Positions 11,014 to 19,366 of a DNA stretch of 64,000 nt are shown piece by piece. The notes below the pieces were generated by a model. It searched no databases, was not told the origin of the DNA, and saw only the letters and a program-made list of their open reading frames with translations. Within the stretch, counting starts at the first letter, position 1; each line of letters opens with the position of its first letter. A program made the position numbers and the translations under genes. Source of the DNA: Aquisalimonas sp. 2447 (GTDB taxonomy: Bacteria > Pseudomonadota > Gammaproteobacteria > Nitrococcales > Aquisalimonadaceae); the NCBI RefSeq assembly GCF_012044895.1, contig NZ_CP050695.1:2324501-2388500 (forward strand). The letters are read 5' to 3'.

Positions 11014-11284
11014 CAGCACCCGCCACCGCCTGGCCGTGGCGCTGGAATACGATGGTGACGGCGCACCGACGGTTAGCGCCAAGGGGGCGGATGCCCTGGC
11101 CGAGGCCATCGTGGCGCTGGCACAGGATCACGACGTGCCCGTGCATGCCGATGAGACGCTGGCGCAACTGCTGTCACAGCTGGAGGTGGACGAGGAAATC
11201 CCGGAGCGGCTCTACCGGGTGGTTGCGGAGGTGATCGCCTTCGCGTACCTGATCAAGGGCAGGACGCCGGAGGATCTGCGCTGA
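11000..11284 (+). CDS. Stand-alone FlhB cytoplasmic-domain homologue (FhlB/FlhX type)
   Basis: 94 residues. It aligns with the C-terminal half of FlhB from this window (24001-25185): LAVALEYDGDGAPTVSAKGAD against IALRYDQSRMKAPQVVAKGTD, and EEIPERLYRVVAEVIAFAY against QEIPAGLYLSVAQVLAYIY. It starts just after the point where FlhB cleaves itself, and the NPTH autocleavage motif is absent (HRLAVAL). It therefore resembles a pre-cut FlhB-CC fragment. The start overlaps the end of the FliK-like gene, arguing for co-translation. Such proteins can complement truncated FlhB in some species; the role here is inferred. Confidence 0.85.
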   Translation: MSRPDSTRHRLAVALEYDGDGAPTVSAKGADALAEAIVALAQDHDVPVHADETLAQLLSQLEVDEEIPERLYRVVAEVIAFAYLIKGRTPEDLR

Positions 11285-11303
11285 GCCGCGGAACCGCAAT
11301 TGC

Positions 11304-11406
11304 GTAGGCGGACCCGTAGGGCGGACCTTCAGGTCCGCCGTCGCGCGACATGCAAGCCAAGGCGGTTGATCGAGGCATCAACGGCGGACCTGAAGGTCCG
11401 CCCTAC
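11304..11406. repeat. 91-bp double-hairpin element (GGCGGACC family) with 12-bp end duplication
   Basis: The core 11316-11406 begins GTAGGGCGGACC and ends GGTCCGCCCTAC. Each end holds its own hairpin (GGCGGACCT-TC-AGGTCCGCC on the left). A 12-bp partial copy of the left end, GTAGGCGGACCC, sits directly before it. It lies between the convergent flhB-like and DUF2802 genes and could act as a two-way terminator. Confidence 0.9.
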
Positions 11407-11433
11407 GGCCTCGATCTTCCGCAATGACGCAGA

Positions 11434-11820
11434 TCATCTTTCGTCACCCTCCTGGTGAATCAGCACCACCAGGTCGGCTTCCACCTTGCTGAGGCCGCAG
11501 GCGTCGGCGATATCTTCGGCGGGCAGGCCCTTGCGGGCCATGCGGATGGCCTGATCGAAGGCGGCATTGCCGCTTTCCCGGGAACCCAGCATGCTCAGGC
11601 GCTCCTTGAGCCGCTGGAGCTCCTGTTCCACGCGGGCGATGCGCTCCCCCTGGGCAACGGCGCCGGAGGACAGGCCTTCGACGGTTTCGAGAAGGCGGCG
11701 GCGCTCGTCCCGCAGCCCGGCGACGCGGGCCTCAGCGCGACGAACCTGGTACAGGGCCATGACCGCCGCGGCCACGGCCACTGCCAGCGCGGCCACTGCA
11801 ACAATCAGGCTCAGCGTCAT
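11434..11820 (-). CDS. DUF2802 membrane-anchored coiled-coil protein
   Basis: 128 residues from the ATG at 11820 (AGGACA upstream); a longer frame to 11871 would overlap cheW. One N-terminal transmembrane helix (about 3-23) is followed by a coiled coil (about 25-80) and a C-terminal helix-turn-helix-like segment ending in AFDQAIRMARKGLPAEDIADACGLSKVEADLVVLIH, the hallmark of DUF2802. In Pseudomonas and relatives this family sits at the end of the che operon after cheW, exactly as here (19 bp gap). Its function is unknown. Confidence 0.8.
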   Translation of the reverse strand: MTLSLIVAVAALAVAVAAAVMALYQVRRAEARVAGLRDERRRLLETVEGLSSGAVAQGERIARVEQELQRLKERLSMLGSRESGNAAFDQAIRMARKGLPAEDIADACGLSKVEADLVVLIHQEGDER

Positions 11821-11839
11821 GCCGTTGTCCTGTCCGGTG

Positions 11840-12334
11840 TCAGAGGGATGACACCTCCTCCCATTCTTCACGGCTCAGGAGCTTGTTCACGTCCACCAGG
11901 ATGAGGAGCTCCTCGCCACGGCTCACAACGCCGTAAATATACTTGGACGACTCCTCGTTGCCTACATTCGGCGCGGTATCCACCTCGTCCTCACGGACGT
12001 TGATCACCTCGGCGACGCTGTCCACAAGGATGCCGGCCACCTGATCGCCGGTTTCGATGACCACGATACGGCTGGCACTGTCCGACTCCCGCGACGGCAG
12101 ACCGAAACGCATGCGCGTGTCGATCACCGTGACCACGTTGCCGCGCAGGTTGATGATGCCCAGCACATAGGGCGGCGCCCCCGGCACGGGAGCGATTTCG
12201 CTCATGGGCAGGACTTCCTGGACCCGCATCACGTCGATACCGTAGGTTTCCTGCTCCAGGGAGAAGGTCACCCACTGCGTCAACGCGCCCTGGTGCTCCT
12301 GCCGTTGCTCCTTGTCAGCCTGCTGCTGCGCCAT
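11840..12334 (-). CDS. cheW: Chemotaxis coupling protein CheW
   Basis: 164 residues with a single CheW domain (about 20-155). Typical runs are FSLEQETYGIDVMRVQEVLP, PYVLGIINLRGNVVTVIDTRMRFG and the closing LLILVDVNKLL. It couples MCPs to CheA. GGAGG precedes the ATG. It is the last chemotaxis gene of the block parC-parP-cheW, 64 bp after parP. Confidence 0.95.
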   Translation of the reverse strand: MAQQQADKEQRQEHQGALTQWVTFSLEQETYGIDVMRVQEVLPMSEIAPVPGAPPYVLGIINLRGNVVTVIDTRMRFGLPSRESDSASRIVVIETGDQVAGILVDSVAEVINVREDEVDTAPNVGNEESSKYIYGVVSRGEELLILVDVNKLLSREEWEEVSSL

Positions 12335-12398
12335 TGCTGGCCTCCACTTGCGTTGTACCGTCTCGTTTAGTTATCGGCGGCGCTCGCCGTCACATGAG

Positions 12399-13169
12399 TT
12401 ATTTCTGCCCGGCACCCTGCTGCAGCATGCGCGCAAAGGCGCCGGTATCAATGACGGCGCTGAGATGGCCGATGACCGTGCCCGCCAGCCACGGCCGGGC
12501 GCTGCCGCGTCGCCGCCACTTCACTTCGTCCGGCCCCAGGCGGAGCACATCGCCGATGCCGTGGCAGGTGATGCCCCAGGTGCCATCGCCCACCACCAGG
12601 ATGTGCTGCGGCTCGGCCTGTGCCTCCGGCGTCTGTCGCTTATCCGGCGGCAGCACCATGGTCACCGTGTCCACCACGCGGACGTGACGCTCGCGGTAGC
12701 GCATCAGCCCGAGCTGCCAGTCCGGCTGGCATGGCATGGGCGTGACATCCACATCGCCCCAGGGCACGACGCTGTGCAGTTCCGTCAGTGGCACTGCGAG
12801 CCTGAGGCCGCCCACGTCAAAGAAAAGCGCCTGCAACGCACCGCGCTCCAGCTCCTGCGCTTCCAGCTCGGTGTCCGCGTGATGCGGGTCCGTTGCCACG
12901 GGCTCCGGCTCCAGCTCCGTTTCCGCCGGCGCCGGACGGTGCGGCTGCTGCTGCACTTCGGCAACCGGCTCCGAAGCCGCTGTCCCGGTCGCCGGCGCGA
13001 GTTCCTCGCGGGCCGGCTGCGATGCGGTCTCCCCGGGCTGCGCCTGAACCTGCTGCGCAGACGCATCGTCGAAATCCGGAATCTCCTGCAGCAGCGCATC
13101 CAGGTAGTCCCGGATGGCTTCCTGCTGTTCCGCCAGTGCGTGTCGTGGCTGGTTGCGCCGATCAGTCAT
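12399..13169 (-). CDS. parP: ParP-like CheW-domain polar localisation protein
   Basis: 256 residues from an ATG at 13169 that overlaps the parC stop by 8 bp; a longer frame to 13199 lacks a better site. The N-terminal half is a variable region rich in Pro, Glu, Gln and Ala; the C-terminal half (about 130-250) is a CheW-like domain (ALFFDVGGLRLAVPL, WQLGLMRYRERHVRVVDTVTMVLP). In Vibrio and Pseudomonas ParP ties chemotaxis arrays to the pole by binding ParC and the MCP/CheA tip. The gene order parC-parP-cheW is the same here. Confidence 0.85.
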   Translation of the reverse strand: MTDRRNQPRHALAEQQEAIRDYLDALLQEIPDFDDASAQQVQAQPGETASQPAREELAPATGTAASEPVAEVQQQPHRPAPAETELEPEPVATDPHHADTELEAQELERGALQALFFDVGGLRLAVPLTELHSVVPWGDVDVTPMPCQPDWQLGLMRYRERHVRVVDTVTMVLPPDKRQTPEAQAEPQHILVVGDGTWGITCHGIGDVLRLGPDEVKWRRRGSARPWLAGTVIGHLSAVIDTGAFARMLQQGAGQK

Positions 13170-13956
13170 GGGCCGCGACCTCCCCCGCCGTGGACTCATC
13201 CTCCTGCAGCGACTCCAGCAGCTTGCGATAGGCCTGACTGCCGCGGGACCAGGGATACGACACCGTCAGGGGAACGCCCTGGCGGCTGGCGTCGCGGAAG
13301 CGGGTATCCACCGGGATGGCACCGTCCCAGACGGCGTCCCCGTAGCGCTCCCGCAGTTCCCGCAGCGCTTCCACCGACTCCCGGGTGCGGCGGTCGAACA
13401 TCGTCGGCACCACGCGATACGGCAGGCTCTGGCGCCGTGAACGCTGGATCATTTCCAGGGTGTGCAGCATCCGCTCCAGGCCCTTGATGGCCAGGAACTC
13501 GGTCTGCACCGGCACCAGCAGTTCGTCACAGGCCGCCAGGGCATTGACCATCAACACGCCCAGCATGGGCGGGCAATCAATGCAGACGGTATCGAAGCGG
13601 CTGCTCAGGGCGCGTGTGGCGTTGCGAACCACCAACCCTTTGCCGTGGCGCGAGCCCAGCTGGCGATCCAGTGTCGCCAGGGCCGTGCTCGCCGGCAGCA
13701 GACTGATGTTGTTCACCCCGGTGTCCCGCAGGAGCATGGGAATGTCCCCGGCATCCACGGAGTCGTGGAAGAGGTCGTAGACACTGGGCGAGATGTCATC
13801 CGGGTCGTAGCCGAAGTGGGCGGTCATGGACCCGTGGGGATCGAGATCCACCAGCAGCACCGACTGGCCACGGTTGCTCAGCAACCCGGCGAGACTGACG
13901 GCGGTGGTGGTCTTGCCGACGCCGCCCTTCTGGTTGGATATCGCCCATGTCCGCAT
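13162..13956 (-). CDS. parC: ParC, ParA-family ATPase for polar chemotaxis arrays
   Basis: 264 residues from the ATG at 13956, preceded by GAGGA in the tail of cheB. It is a deviant-Walker P-loop ATPase: WAISNQKGGVGKTTTAVSLA at 3-22 with the signature lysine, then LLVDLDPHGSMT and CIDCPPMLGVLMVNAL. ParC recruits chemotaxis arrays to the flagellated pole in Vibrio. It lies between cheB and parP. In Pseudomonas motC and motD usually separate cheB from parC; they are missing at this site. Confidence 0.88.
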   Translation of the reverse strand: MRTWAISNQKGGVGKTTTAVSLAGLLSNRGQSVLLVDLDPHGSMTAHFGYDPDDISPSVYDLFHDSVDAGDIPMLLRDTGVNNISLLPASTALATLDRQLGSRHGKGLVVRNATRALSSRFDTVCIDCPPMLGVLMVNALAACDELLVPVQTEFLAIKGLERMLHTLEMIQRSRRQSLPYRVVPTMFDRRTRESVEALRELRERYGDAVWDGAIPVDTRFRDASRQGVPLTVSYPWSRGSQAYRKLLESLQEDESTAGEVAAHD

Positions 13957-13969
13957 CGCTTCAGCGTCC

Positions 13970-15070
13970 TCAGGCCAATCGGGCCAGTGCCTGGCCAATG
14001 TCCGTCAACGGCATCTCGCGATCCGTCAGCCCCGCTTTGGCCACCGCCCCGGGCATGCCGTAGATCACGCTGGTTGCCTCGTCCTGGGACCAGACATGCC
14101 CCTGGCGGCCCTTGAGTTCACGCGCGCCCTCGCAACCGTCCGCTCCCATGCCGGTGAGAATCACTCCCAGCACGCGGCCACCACAGGCCTGGGTCGCTTC
14201 CCGCAGGGCCACATCGACACTGGGCTTGTAGAATTCACCATCCCGCGGCTCGATGGCACGCACGCTCAGCGCACTGCCCCGCCGACGCACGCCCATGTGC
14301 TGCCCGCCCGGCGCCAGCAGTGCAGTGCCGGCCTCCAGGGTGTCGCCGTCCACGGCTTCACGGACGCGCAGCTTCGACATGCCGTCAACCCGCTGGGCGA
14401 AGGCCGCGGTGAAATTGGCCGGCATGTGCTGCACCAGCAGAATCGGCAGCGGGAATGACGCCGGCAGTGCCGACAGCACCCGCTGCAAGGCCACAGGCCC
14501 ACCGGTAGAGGCGCCGATCACCACCAGGTCCAGATCACTGGCGCTGGGGCCGGCGCTGGCGCGTCGGGCCGGAGCGGCACTCTCCCGGGTCGCAGCGCCA
14601 GCGGCCGTGGATGAACGCGTCGCCGTCGGCGGCGGCGTTGGCCGTGTCCGCGAGGTTGCGGCTCCGGGCCGGGCGCCTGCGGCCACGGTGCGAACACGCT
14701 CCTGGAGCTGCTCGCGGGCCTTGTCCGCATTGGAGGAGATGTCGGAGAAGCGTTTGGGCAGGAAGTCCACCGCCCCGGCCTCCAGCGCGTCCAGCGTGGC
14801 GCGAGCGCCATCGAACGTCAGCGACGAAAACATCAGCACCGGCGTCGGCTGGCGCTGCATGATCTCGCGCACCGCGGAGATGCCGTCCAGCACCGGCATC
14901 TCGATGTCCATGGTGATGACATCCGGCTTCAGGCGCACGGCCTCTTCCACGGCCTGTCGGCCATCGGCCGCCTCACCGACGACCTCCAGCCGCGGGTCCG
15001 ACGACAGCATCTCCTTGATGCGTCGGCGGAAAAACCCGGAATCGTCCACGATCAATACGCGCTTGGCCAC
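13970..15070 (-). CDS. cheB: Chemotaxis response regulator methylesterase CheB
   Basis: 366 residues from a GTG at 15070 with GGAGAGG just upstream. The N-terminal receiver (about 1-125) has DD near residue 10, Asp at VITMDIEMPVLDG and Lys at LPKRF. A Ser/Thr/Ala/Pro-rich linker is followed by the methylesterase domain with catalytic Ser in GASTGG, His in VQHMP and Asp in TGMGADG. It removes methyl groups from MCPs or deamidates them when phosphorylated by CheA. It lies 33 bp after cheA. No cheR is in the window. Confidence 0.95.
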   Translation of the reverse strand: MAKRVLIVDDSGFFRRRIKEMLSSDPRLEVVGEAADGRQAVEEAVRLKPDVITMDIEMPVLDGISAVREIMQRQPTPVLMFSSLTFDGARATLDALEAGAVDFLPKRFSDISSNADKAREQLQERVRTVAAGARPGAATSRTRPTPPPTATRSSTAAGAATRESAAPARRASAGPSASDLDLVVIGASTGGPVALQRVLSALPASFPLPILLVQHMPANFTAAFAQRVDGMSKLRVREAVDGDTLEAGTALLAPGGQHMGVRRRGSALSVRAIEPRDGEFYKPSVDVALREATQACGGRVLGVILTGMGADGCEGARELKGRQGHVWSQDEATSVIYGMPGAVAKAGLTDREMPLTDIGQALARLA

Positions 15071-15103
15071 GCACCTCTCCTCATCAGCCCCGCCAGCGGC
15101 GCA

Positions 15104-17275
15104 CTACATCTGCGAGCCGAAGGTCTTCACCAGGCTGGGAATATCAATAATCAGTGCAATACTGCCATCGCCGGTGATCGTGGACCCCGCCAGGCCGGGC
15201 AGGCCCTGCAACATGCTGCCCAGCGGCTTGATGACCACTTCCTCCAGCCCGATGACATCATCCACCACAAAGCCCACCGTCTGGTTGCCGACGTTGACGG
15301 TGACCACCTGCTGCTCCTCCCGGGCGGCATCCGGATCCCGGGTTTCCAGACTGCCCAGGGCATCGATCCAGCGCTCCAGGAAGAACAGCGGCATGGCCTT
15401 GCGGCGCACCATGATCACGCGCCTGTTGTCCACCACCTTGGTCTTGTCCATTTCCAGCTCGAAAATCTCGCTGACCACGGACATTGGCAGGGCGAACTTG
15501 CGTCCGCGCATGCGCACCATCAGCGTCGGCAGAATGGCCAGGGTCAGCGGCACCTTGATCTTCAGGGTCGTACCCCGCCCCGGCGCCGAGTCGATGTCCA
15601 CGGTGCCGTTGAGCTGGGAAATCTTGGTCTTGACCACATCCATGCCCACGCCACGCCCGGAGACATCGGAGATCTCCGCCTTGGTGGAGAACCCGGGCAT
15701 GAAAATGAGGTTGAAGCAGTCCTTTTCGTCCAGCCGGTTGGCGGACTCCCGGTCCATGAGCCCCTTCTCCACCACCTTGGTGCGCAGGGCTTCCGGATCC
15801 ATGCCCTTGCCGTCATCGGCGATGGTCAGCAGGATGTGATCACCCTCCTGCTCGGCGGACAGGCGCAACACCCCCTTGCGGGGCTTGCCGGCGGCCTCGC
15901 GGTCCGCCGCTTCCTCGATGCCGTGGTCCACGGAGTTGCGCACCAGGTGGACCAGTGGATCGGCCAGGGCCTCCACCAAGTTCTTGTCCAGATCGGTTTC
16001 CTCGCCGGACATCTGCAGATCCACCTCCTTGCCCAGGCTGCGGGCGAGGTCGCGCACCTGGCGCGGGAAACGCCCGAAGACCTTCTTGATGGGCTGCATG
16101 CGCGTCTTCATGACCGCGTTCTGCAGGTCCGAGGTGACCAGTTCCAGGTCCGCCACCGCCTGGCTCATGCGCTCGTCATCGTAGGTGGAGCGGATGGTGC
16201 TGAGGCGATTGCGCACCAGCACCAGCTCGCCCACCAGGTTCATGATGTCGTCGAGCTTGCCGGTATCCACGCGCACCGACGTCTCGCCGCTGCCTCCCCC
16301 CTTGGCTCCGCCAGCGCCCCCGGCGCCGCCGGCATCACTGCCGCCACCGCCGGACCCACCGCCTGCGGCGGCGGGCTTGTCCTCGGCGCGGCCTGGCTCC
16401 GGCGGGGTCGTTTCCGGCTTCTGCGGTTCGGCTTTCGCCGGCGCCGGCGGCTCGGGGCTTACCGACCCCGCATCCGTGGACGTGGGGCCCTTGCCCTGCC
16501 CGTGGATCTGGTCGAGCACCGCATCGAATTCATCGTCGGTGATGAGATCATCGCCGTCGCCTGCCTCGGCCGACTGGCCGGCATCCGCCCCGTCGGGCAC
16601 GCCCTTGTGCGTGCCGGGGCCGTGGAGTTGATCGAGTACCTTCTCGAACTCCTCGTCGGTGATCTCGTCATCACCGCTGCTCGGCGGCGCGGCCTGCGAC
16701 GACGCAGCCTCCGCCTTGCCTTCGTCCATGGCATCCAGCAGGGCCTCGAACTCCTCCTCGGTGATGTCATCGTCGGCGGGCGCGCTGCCGCTGGCCGCGG
16801 GCTGCGGCTCGGCTGCAGGCTCGGCTGCAGGCTGGACTGCAGGCTCGGCAGCCGGCGCGGCGCCGGGCGCGGAATCCCCGAGGTGCTCTTCCTGCTGCAG
16901 CCGCTCCAGGGCCTCCAGCAGATCCGCCGGCGCACCGCGGGCATCCTCACCGTTCTGCAGGTCCGTAAACTGGTTGTTGACCACATCCAGCGCGCGCAGG
17001 ACGTAATCCATGAGTTCCGAGGTCACCTGCCGCTCGCCGTTACGCAGCAGATTGAAGAGGTCTTCGGTGCGGTGGCAGACGTCCACCAGCGGATCGAACC
17101 CGAGGAAACCGGCGCCACCCTTGATGGTGTGGAAGCCACGGAAGACCGCGTGCAGCAGGTCCTTCTGATCCGGCTGCTGCTCGAGCTGCACCAGCTGTTC
17201 GCCCAGCTCATCGAGAATCTCCCGGGATTCCACCAGGAAGTCCTGGACGATCTCGTCCTGTGTGTCAGTTGCCAT
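15104..17275 (-). CDS. cheA: Chemotaxis histidine kinase CheA
   Basis: 723 residues. The Hpt domain (P1) carries His49 (FHTIKGGAGFLG). A long acidic and Gly/Pro/Ala-rich linker (about 130-350) contains three copies of a short motif, ITEEEFEALLD, ITDEEFEKVLD and ITDDEFDAVLD. Dimerisation follows (VDTGKLDDIMNLVGELVLVRN), then an ATPase domain with LVHLVRNSVDHGIE, DDGKGMD and GRGVGMDVVKT, and a C-terminal CheW-like P5 domain. Unlike E. coli CheA there is no recognisable P2 domain; the acidic motifs occupy its place. It phosphorylates CheY and CheB. Confidence 0.95.
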   Translation of the reverse strand: MATDTQDEIVQDFLVESREILDELGEQLVQLEQQPDQKDLLHAVFRGFHTIKGGAGFLGFDPLVDVCHRTEDLFNLLRNGERQVTSELMDYVLRALDVVNNQFTDLQNGEDARGAPADLLEALERLQQEEHLGDSAPGAAPAAEPAVQPAAEPAAEPQPAASGSAPADDDITEEEFEALLDAMDEGKAEAASSQAAPPSSGDDEITDEEFEKVLDQLHGPGTHKGVPDGADAGQSAEAGDGDDLITDDEFDAVLDQIHGQGKGPTSTDAGSVSPEPPAPAKAEPQKPETTPPEPGRAEDKPAAAGGGSGGGGSDAGGAGGAGGAKGGGSGETSVRVDTGKLDDIMNLVGELVLVRNRLSTIRSTYDDERMSQAVADLELVTSDLQNAVMKTRMQPIKKVFGRFPRQVRDLARSLGKEVDLQMSGEETDLDKNLVEALADPLVHLVRNSVDHGIEEAADREAAGKPRKGVLRLSAEQEGDHILLTIADDGKGMDPEALRTKVVEKGLMDRESANRLDEKDCFNLIFMPGFSTKAEISDVSGRGVGMDVVKTKISQLNGTVDIDSAPGRGTTLKIKVPLTLAILPTLMVRMRGRKFALPMSVVSEIFELEMDKTKVVDNRRVIMVRRKAMPLFFLERWIDALGSLETRDPDAAREEQQVVTVNVGNQTVGFVVDDVIGLEEVVIKPLGSMLQGLPGLAGSTITGDGSIALIIDIPSLVKTFGSQM

Positions 17276-17360
17276 AATGCCCCCAAGCGCTTCCCGGGTG
17301 GGCGCTGCCCGTGGCGCGCCCCTTCACCCGCTTACCCATGCTCCCGTGCCGCCTTCCGCC

Positions 17361-18110
17361 TCAGAATCCCAGGCTGGAGAGCAGGTCATCCACCTCGTCC
17401 TGCCCCTGCACGGCGGTGTCGGACTCCTGGCCCGGTACCTGCGGCCCCTCGAGTTCCATCGGGTCCGTGACCGGCTTATCGGCCGGTTTCCGCTGTTCCG
17501 TAGTCCGCTCCGGCGCGGAGATGGAGATCAGCGACACCAGCCCGTCCTCCACCTCCTTCACCAGTTTCATCACGCGCCGGATGATCTGGCCGGTGAGGTC
17601 CTGGTAGTCCTGGGCCATGAGGGCGTCGGTGAGCTTGCTTTGCACCGTGGCGCCCTCGGTCTCCAGGCGCTGGAAGAACCCGTCCATGCGCCGACTGAGG
17701 TCACGGAATTCGGTGGCGGAGAGTTCACGCTGGCGGAAGCGCTTCCACTCCGCGGCCAGTTCCCGGCCCTCGCTGCCGAGGCCCGACAGCGACTCCAGTG
17801 ATTCCTCAAGGGCCGTCAGCGTGCGGTGCGCGGCATTGTCGGTGAGTTCGATGACGTGGTTGAGCCGATCCTGGGCATCCGGGATCTCGCTGGCGAGTTC
17901 GCTCAGACGGTTATCCGTGCGGAACGACTTCAGCGCTTCGTGAAGCTCCCGGGTGAGCTTGCCCACTTCGCGGAACAGCTCGGTCTCCCGCAGGCGGGTC
18001 AGCTCGTCCAGAACCTCGCCTACCGCCTCGTGGTCACCGGCCTCCACATGGTTCAGGAGTTCCCGCGCCTTTTCTGCATAACGATCGAGATCGCTGGCTT
18101 CAGTGCTCAT
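17361..18110 (-). CDS. cheZ: CheY-P phosphatase CheZ
   Basis: 249 residues, mostly long helices. The catalytic segment ALMAQDYQDLTGQIIRRVM contains the glutamine that attacks CheY-P. The C-terminal peptide VDDLLSSLGF is the conserved CheY-binding tail. GGAGTG precedes the ATG. It is directly downstream of cheY (10 bp gap), the usual gammaproteobacterial arrangement. Confidence 0.95.
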   Translation of the reverse strand: MSTEASDLDRYAEKARELLNHVEAGDHEAVGEVLDELTRLRETELFREVGKLTRELHEALKSFRTDNRLSELASEIPDAQDRLNHVIELTDNAAHRTLTALEESLESLSGLGSEGRELAAEWKRFRQRELSATEFRDLSRRMDGFFQRLETEGATVQSKLTDALMAQDYQDLTGQIIRRVMKLVKEVEDGLVSLISISAPERTTEQRKPADKPVTDPMELEGPQVPGQESDTAVQGQDEVDDLLSSLGF

Positions 18111-18120
18111 GCGTCACTCC

Positions 18121-18519
18121 TCAGCCGGCCGATCCGATACGCTCGAAGATCTTGTCAATCTTCTCCTTCAGCGTGGCGGCGGTGAACGGCTTGACGATAT
18201 AGCCGTTGACGCCGGCCTGGGCCGCCTCGATGATCTGCTCGCGCTTGGACTCGGCGGTCACCATCAGCACCGGGAGATCCTTGAGCTCCTCCTCGGCGCG
18301 CACGTTCTTCAGTAGCTCGAGCCCGTCCATCCCGGGCATGTTCCAGTCCGTAATCAGGAAATCGAAGCCGCCCTTCTTGAGCATCGGCAGGGCGGTATTG
18401 CCGTCGTCCGCCTCGGCAGTGTTGTTGTAACCGAGATCGCGGAGCAGGTTCTTGATGATCCGCCGCATGGTGGAGAAGTCGTCCACGATCAGGATTTTCA
18501 TGTTCTTGTCGGAACTCAC
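18121..18519 (-). CDS. cheY: Chemotaxis response regulator CheY
   Basis: 132 residues from a GTG at 18519 (AAAGGTGA six bases upstream). An ATG six codons in (18501) is the start used in many homologues but has no ribosome site, so I prefer the GTG. Receiver residues are all present: DD in [12 protein letters not shown], Asp in [12 protein letters not shown], Thr in MVTAES, Lys in VKPF. It is very close to flagellar-motor CheY proteins that bind FliM. It lies 118 bp after fliA. Confidence 0.95.
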   Translation of the reverse strand: MSSDKNMKILIVDDFSTMRRIIKNLLRDLGYNNTAEADDGNTALPMLKKGGFDFLITDWNMPGMDGLELLKNVRAEEELKDLPVLMVTAESKREQIIEAAQAGVNGYIVKPFTAATLKEKIDKIFERIGSAG

Positions 18520-18637
18520 TGTGAATCACCTTTGCTGTAGTCAGGGCCGTTCCCGCGGATAACGTGGCCTACCCTGCCCGACCATTGCGTCGGGTTCTGC
18601 CAAACAGGGCGCAGTTCGTGAACTTGTCCGCCGGCCG

Positions 18638-19366
18638 CTATTGTGTCCAGTCGGCAAGATGGTCGCGTAACTTGAGCATGATGCGGCCATGGATCTGGCT
18701 GACCCGGGATTCGGTCACCCCGAGCACTTCGCCGATCTCGCGCAGATTGAGCTCCTGCTCGTAGTAGAGGGACATCACCAGTTGCTCGCGCTCCGGCAAC
18801 GTGCGAATGGCCGCGGCCAGGGCCTGGCGGAAGCCGGCGTCCTCCAGACGGCTCACCGGGCCGGCGTCGTCGCTGGCGGGCTCCCGCGCCTCACCGGTGG
18901 TGAGAGACACCTCGTCCAGGCTGAACAGCCGTGCCGTTGAAGCGTCGTTGAGCACCTGGTGGTACTCATCGGCGCTCATGTCCAGAGCGTCCATGATCTC
19001 GTTGTCCCGGGCTTCACGGCCGGTGCGGTGTTCGATTTCCCGGCTTGCCTGGGCCACCTCCCGGGCACGGCGATGAACGGAACGCGGCGTCCAGTCCAGC
19101 CGTCGGATCTCGTCCAGCATGGCACCGCGGATGCGGATACCCGCGTAGGTGGTGAAACTGGCGCCATGGGCGGTGTCGTACTGCCGCGCCGCCTCCAGCA
19201 GGCCGATGGTGCCGGCCTGGATCAGATCCTCCAGCTGCACGGTGTCCGGCAGCCGCGCCAGGAGATGATGGGCGATGCGCTTGACCAACGGCGCATGCTC
19301 CACCAGCACGTCGTGTTCGCTGCTCTGCTTCTGGACCTCCGTGTAAGCGGCGGCGCGCGGCTTCAT
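18638..19366 (-). CDS. fliA: Flagellar sigma-28 factor FliA
   Basis: 242 residues from an ATG at 19366 that overlaps the fleN stop (ATGA) and is preceded by GGGGAGGTGA. Regions 2-4 are complete: LVKRIAHHLLARLPDTVQLEDLIQAG, ASFTTYAGIRIRGAMLDEIRR, and the HTH GEVLGVTESRVSQIHGR. It directs late flagellar genes; a matching promoter is present before fliC (49273-49299). Its anti-sigma factor FlgM is not in the window. Confidence 0.96.
   Translation of the reverse strand: MKPRAAAYTEVQKQSSEHDVLVEHAPLVKRIAHHLLARLPDTVQLEDLIQAGTIGLLEAARQYDTAHGASFTTYAGIRIRGAMLDEIRRLDWTPRSVHRRAREVAQASREIEHRTGREARDNEIMDALDMSADEYHQVLNDASTARLFSLDEVSLTTGEAREPASDDAGPVSRLEDAGFRQALAAAIRTLPEREQLVMSLYYEQELNLREIGEVLGVTESRVSQIHGRIMLKLRDHLADWTQ

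Noticed and set aside
9799-11109. 436-codon minus-strand frame opposite the FliK-like gene
   Set aside because: The plus-strand frame shows a Flg_hook domain and coupling to the FlhB-like gene; the antisense frame shows nothing.
12371-12398. TTATCGGC resembling a sigma-28 -10 box between cheW and parP
   Set aside because: No TAAA-type -35 box at 11 bp.
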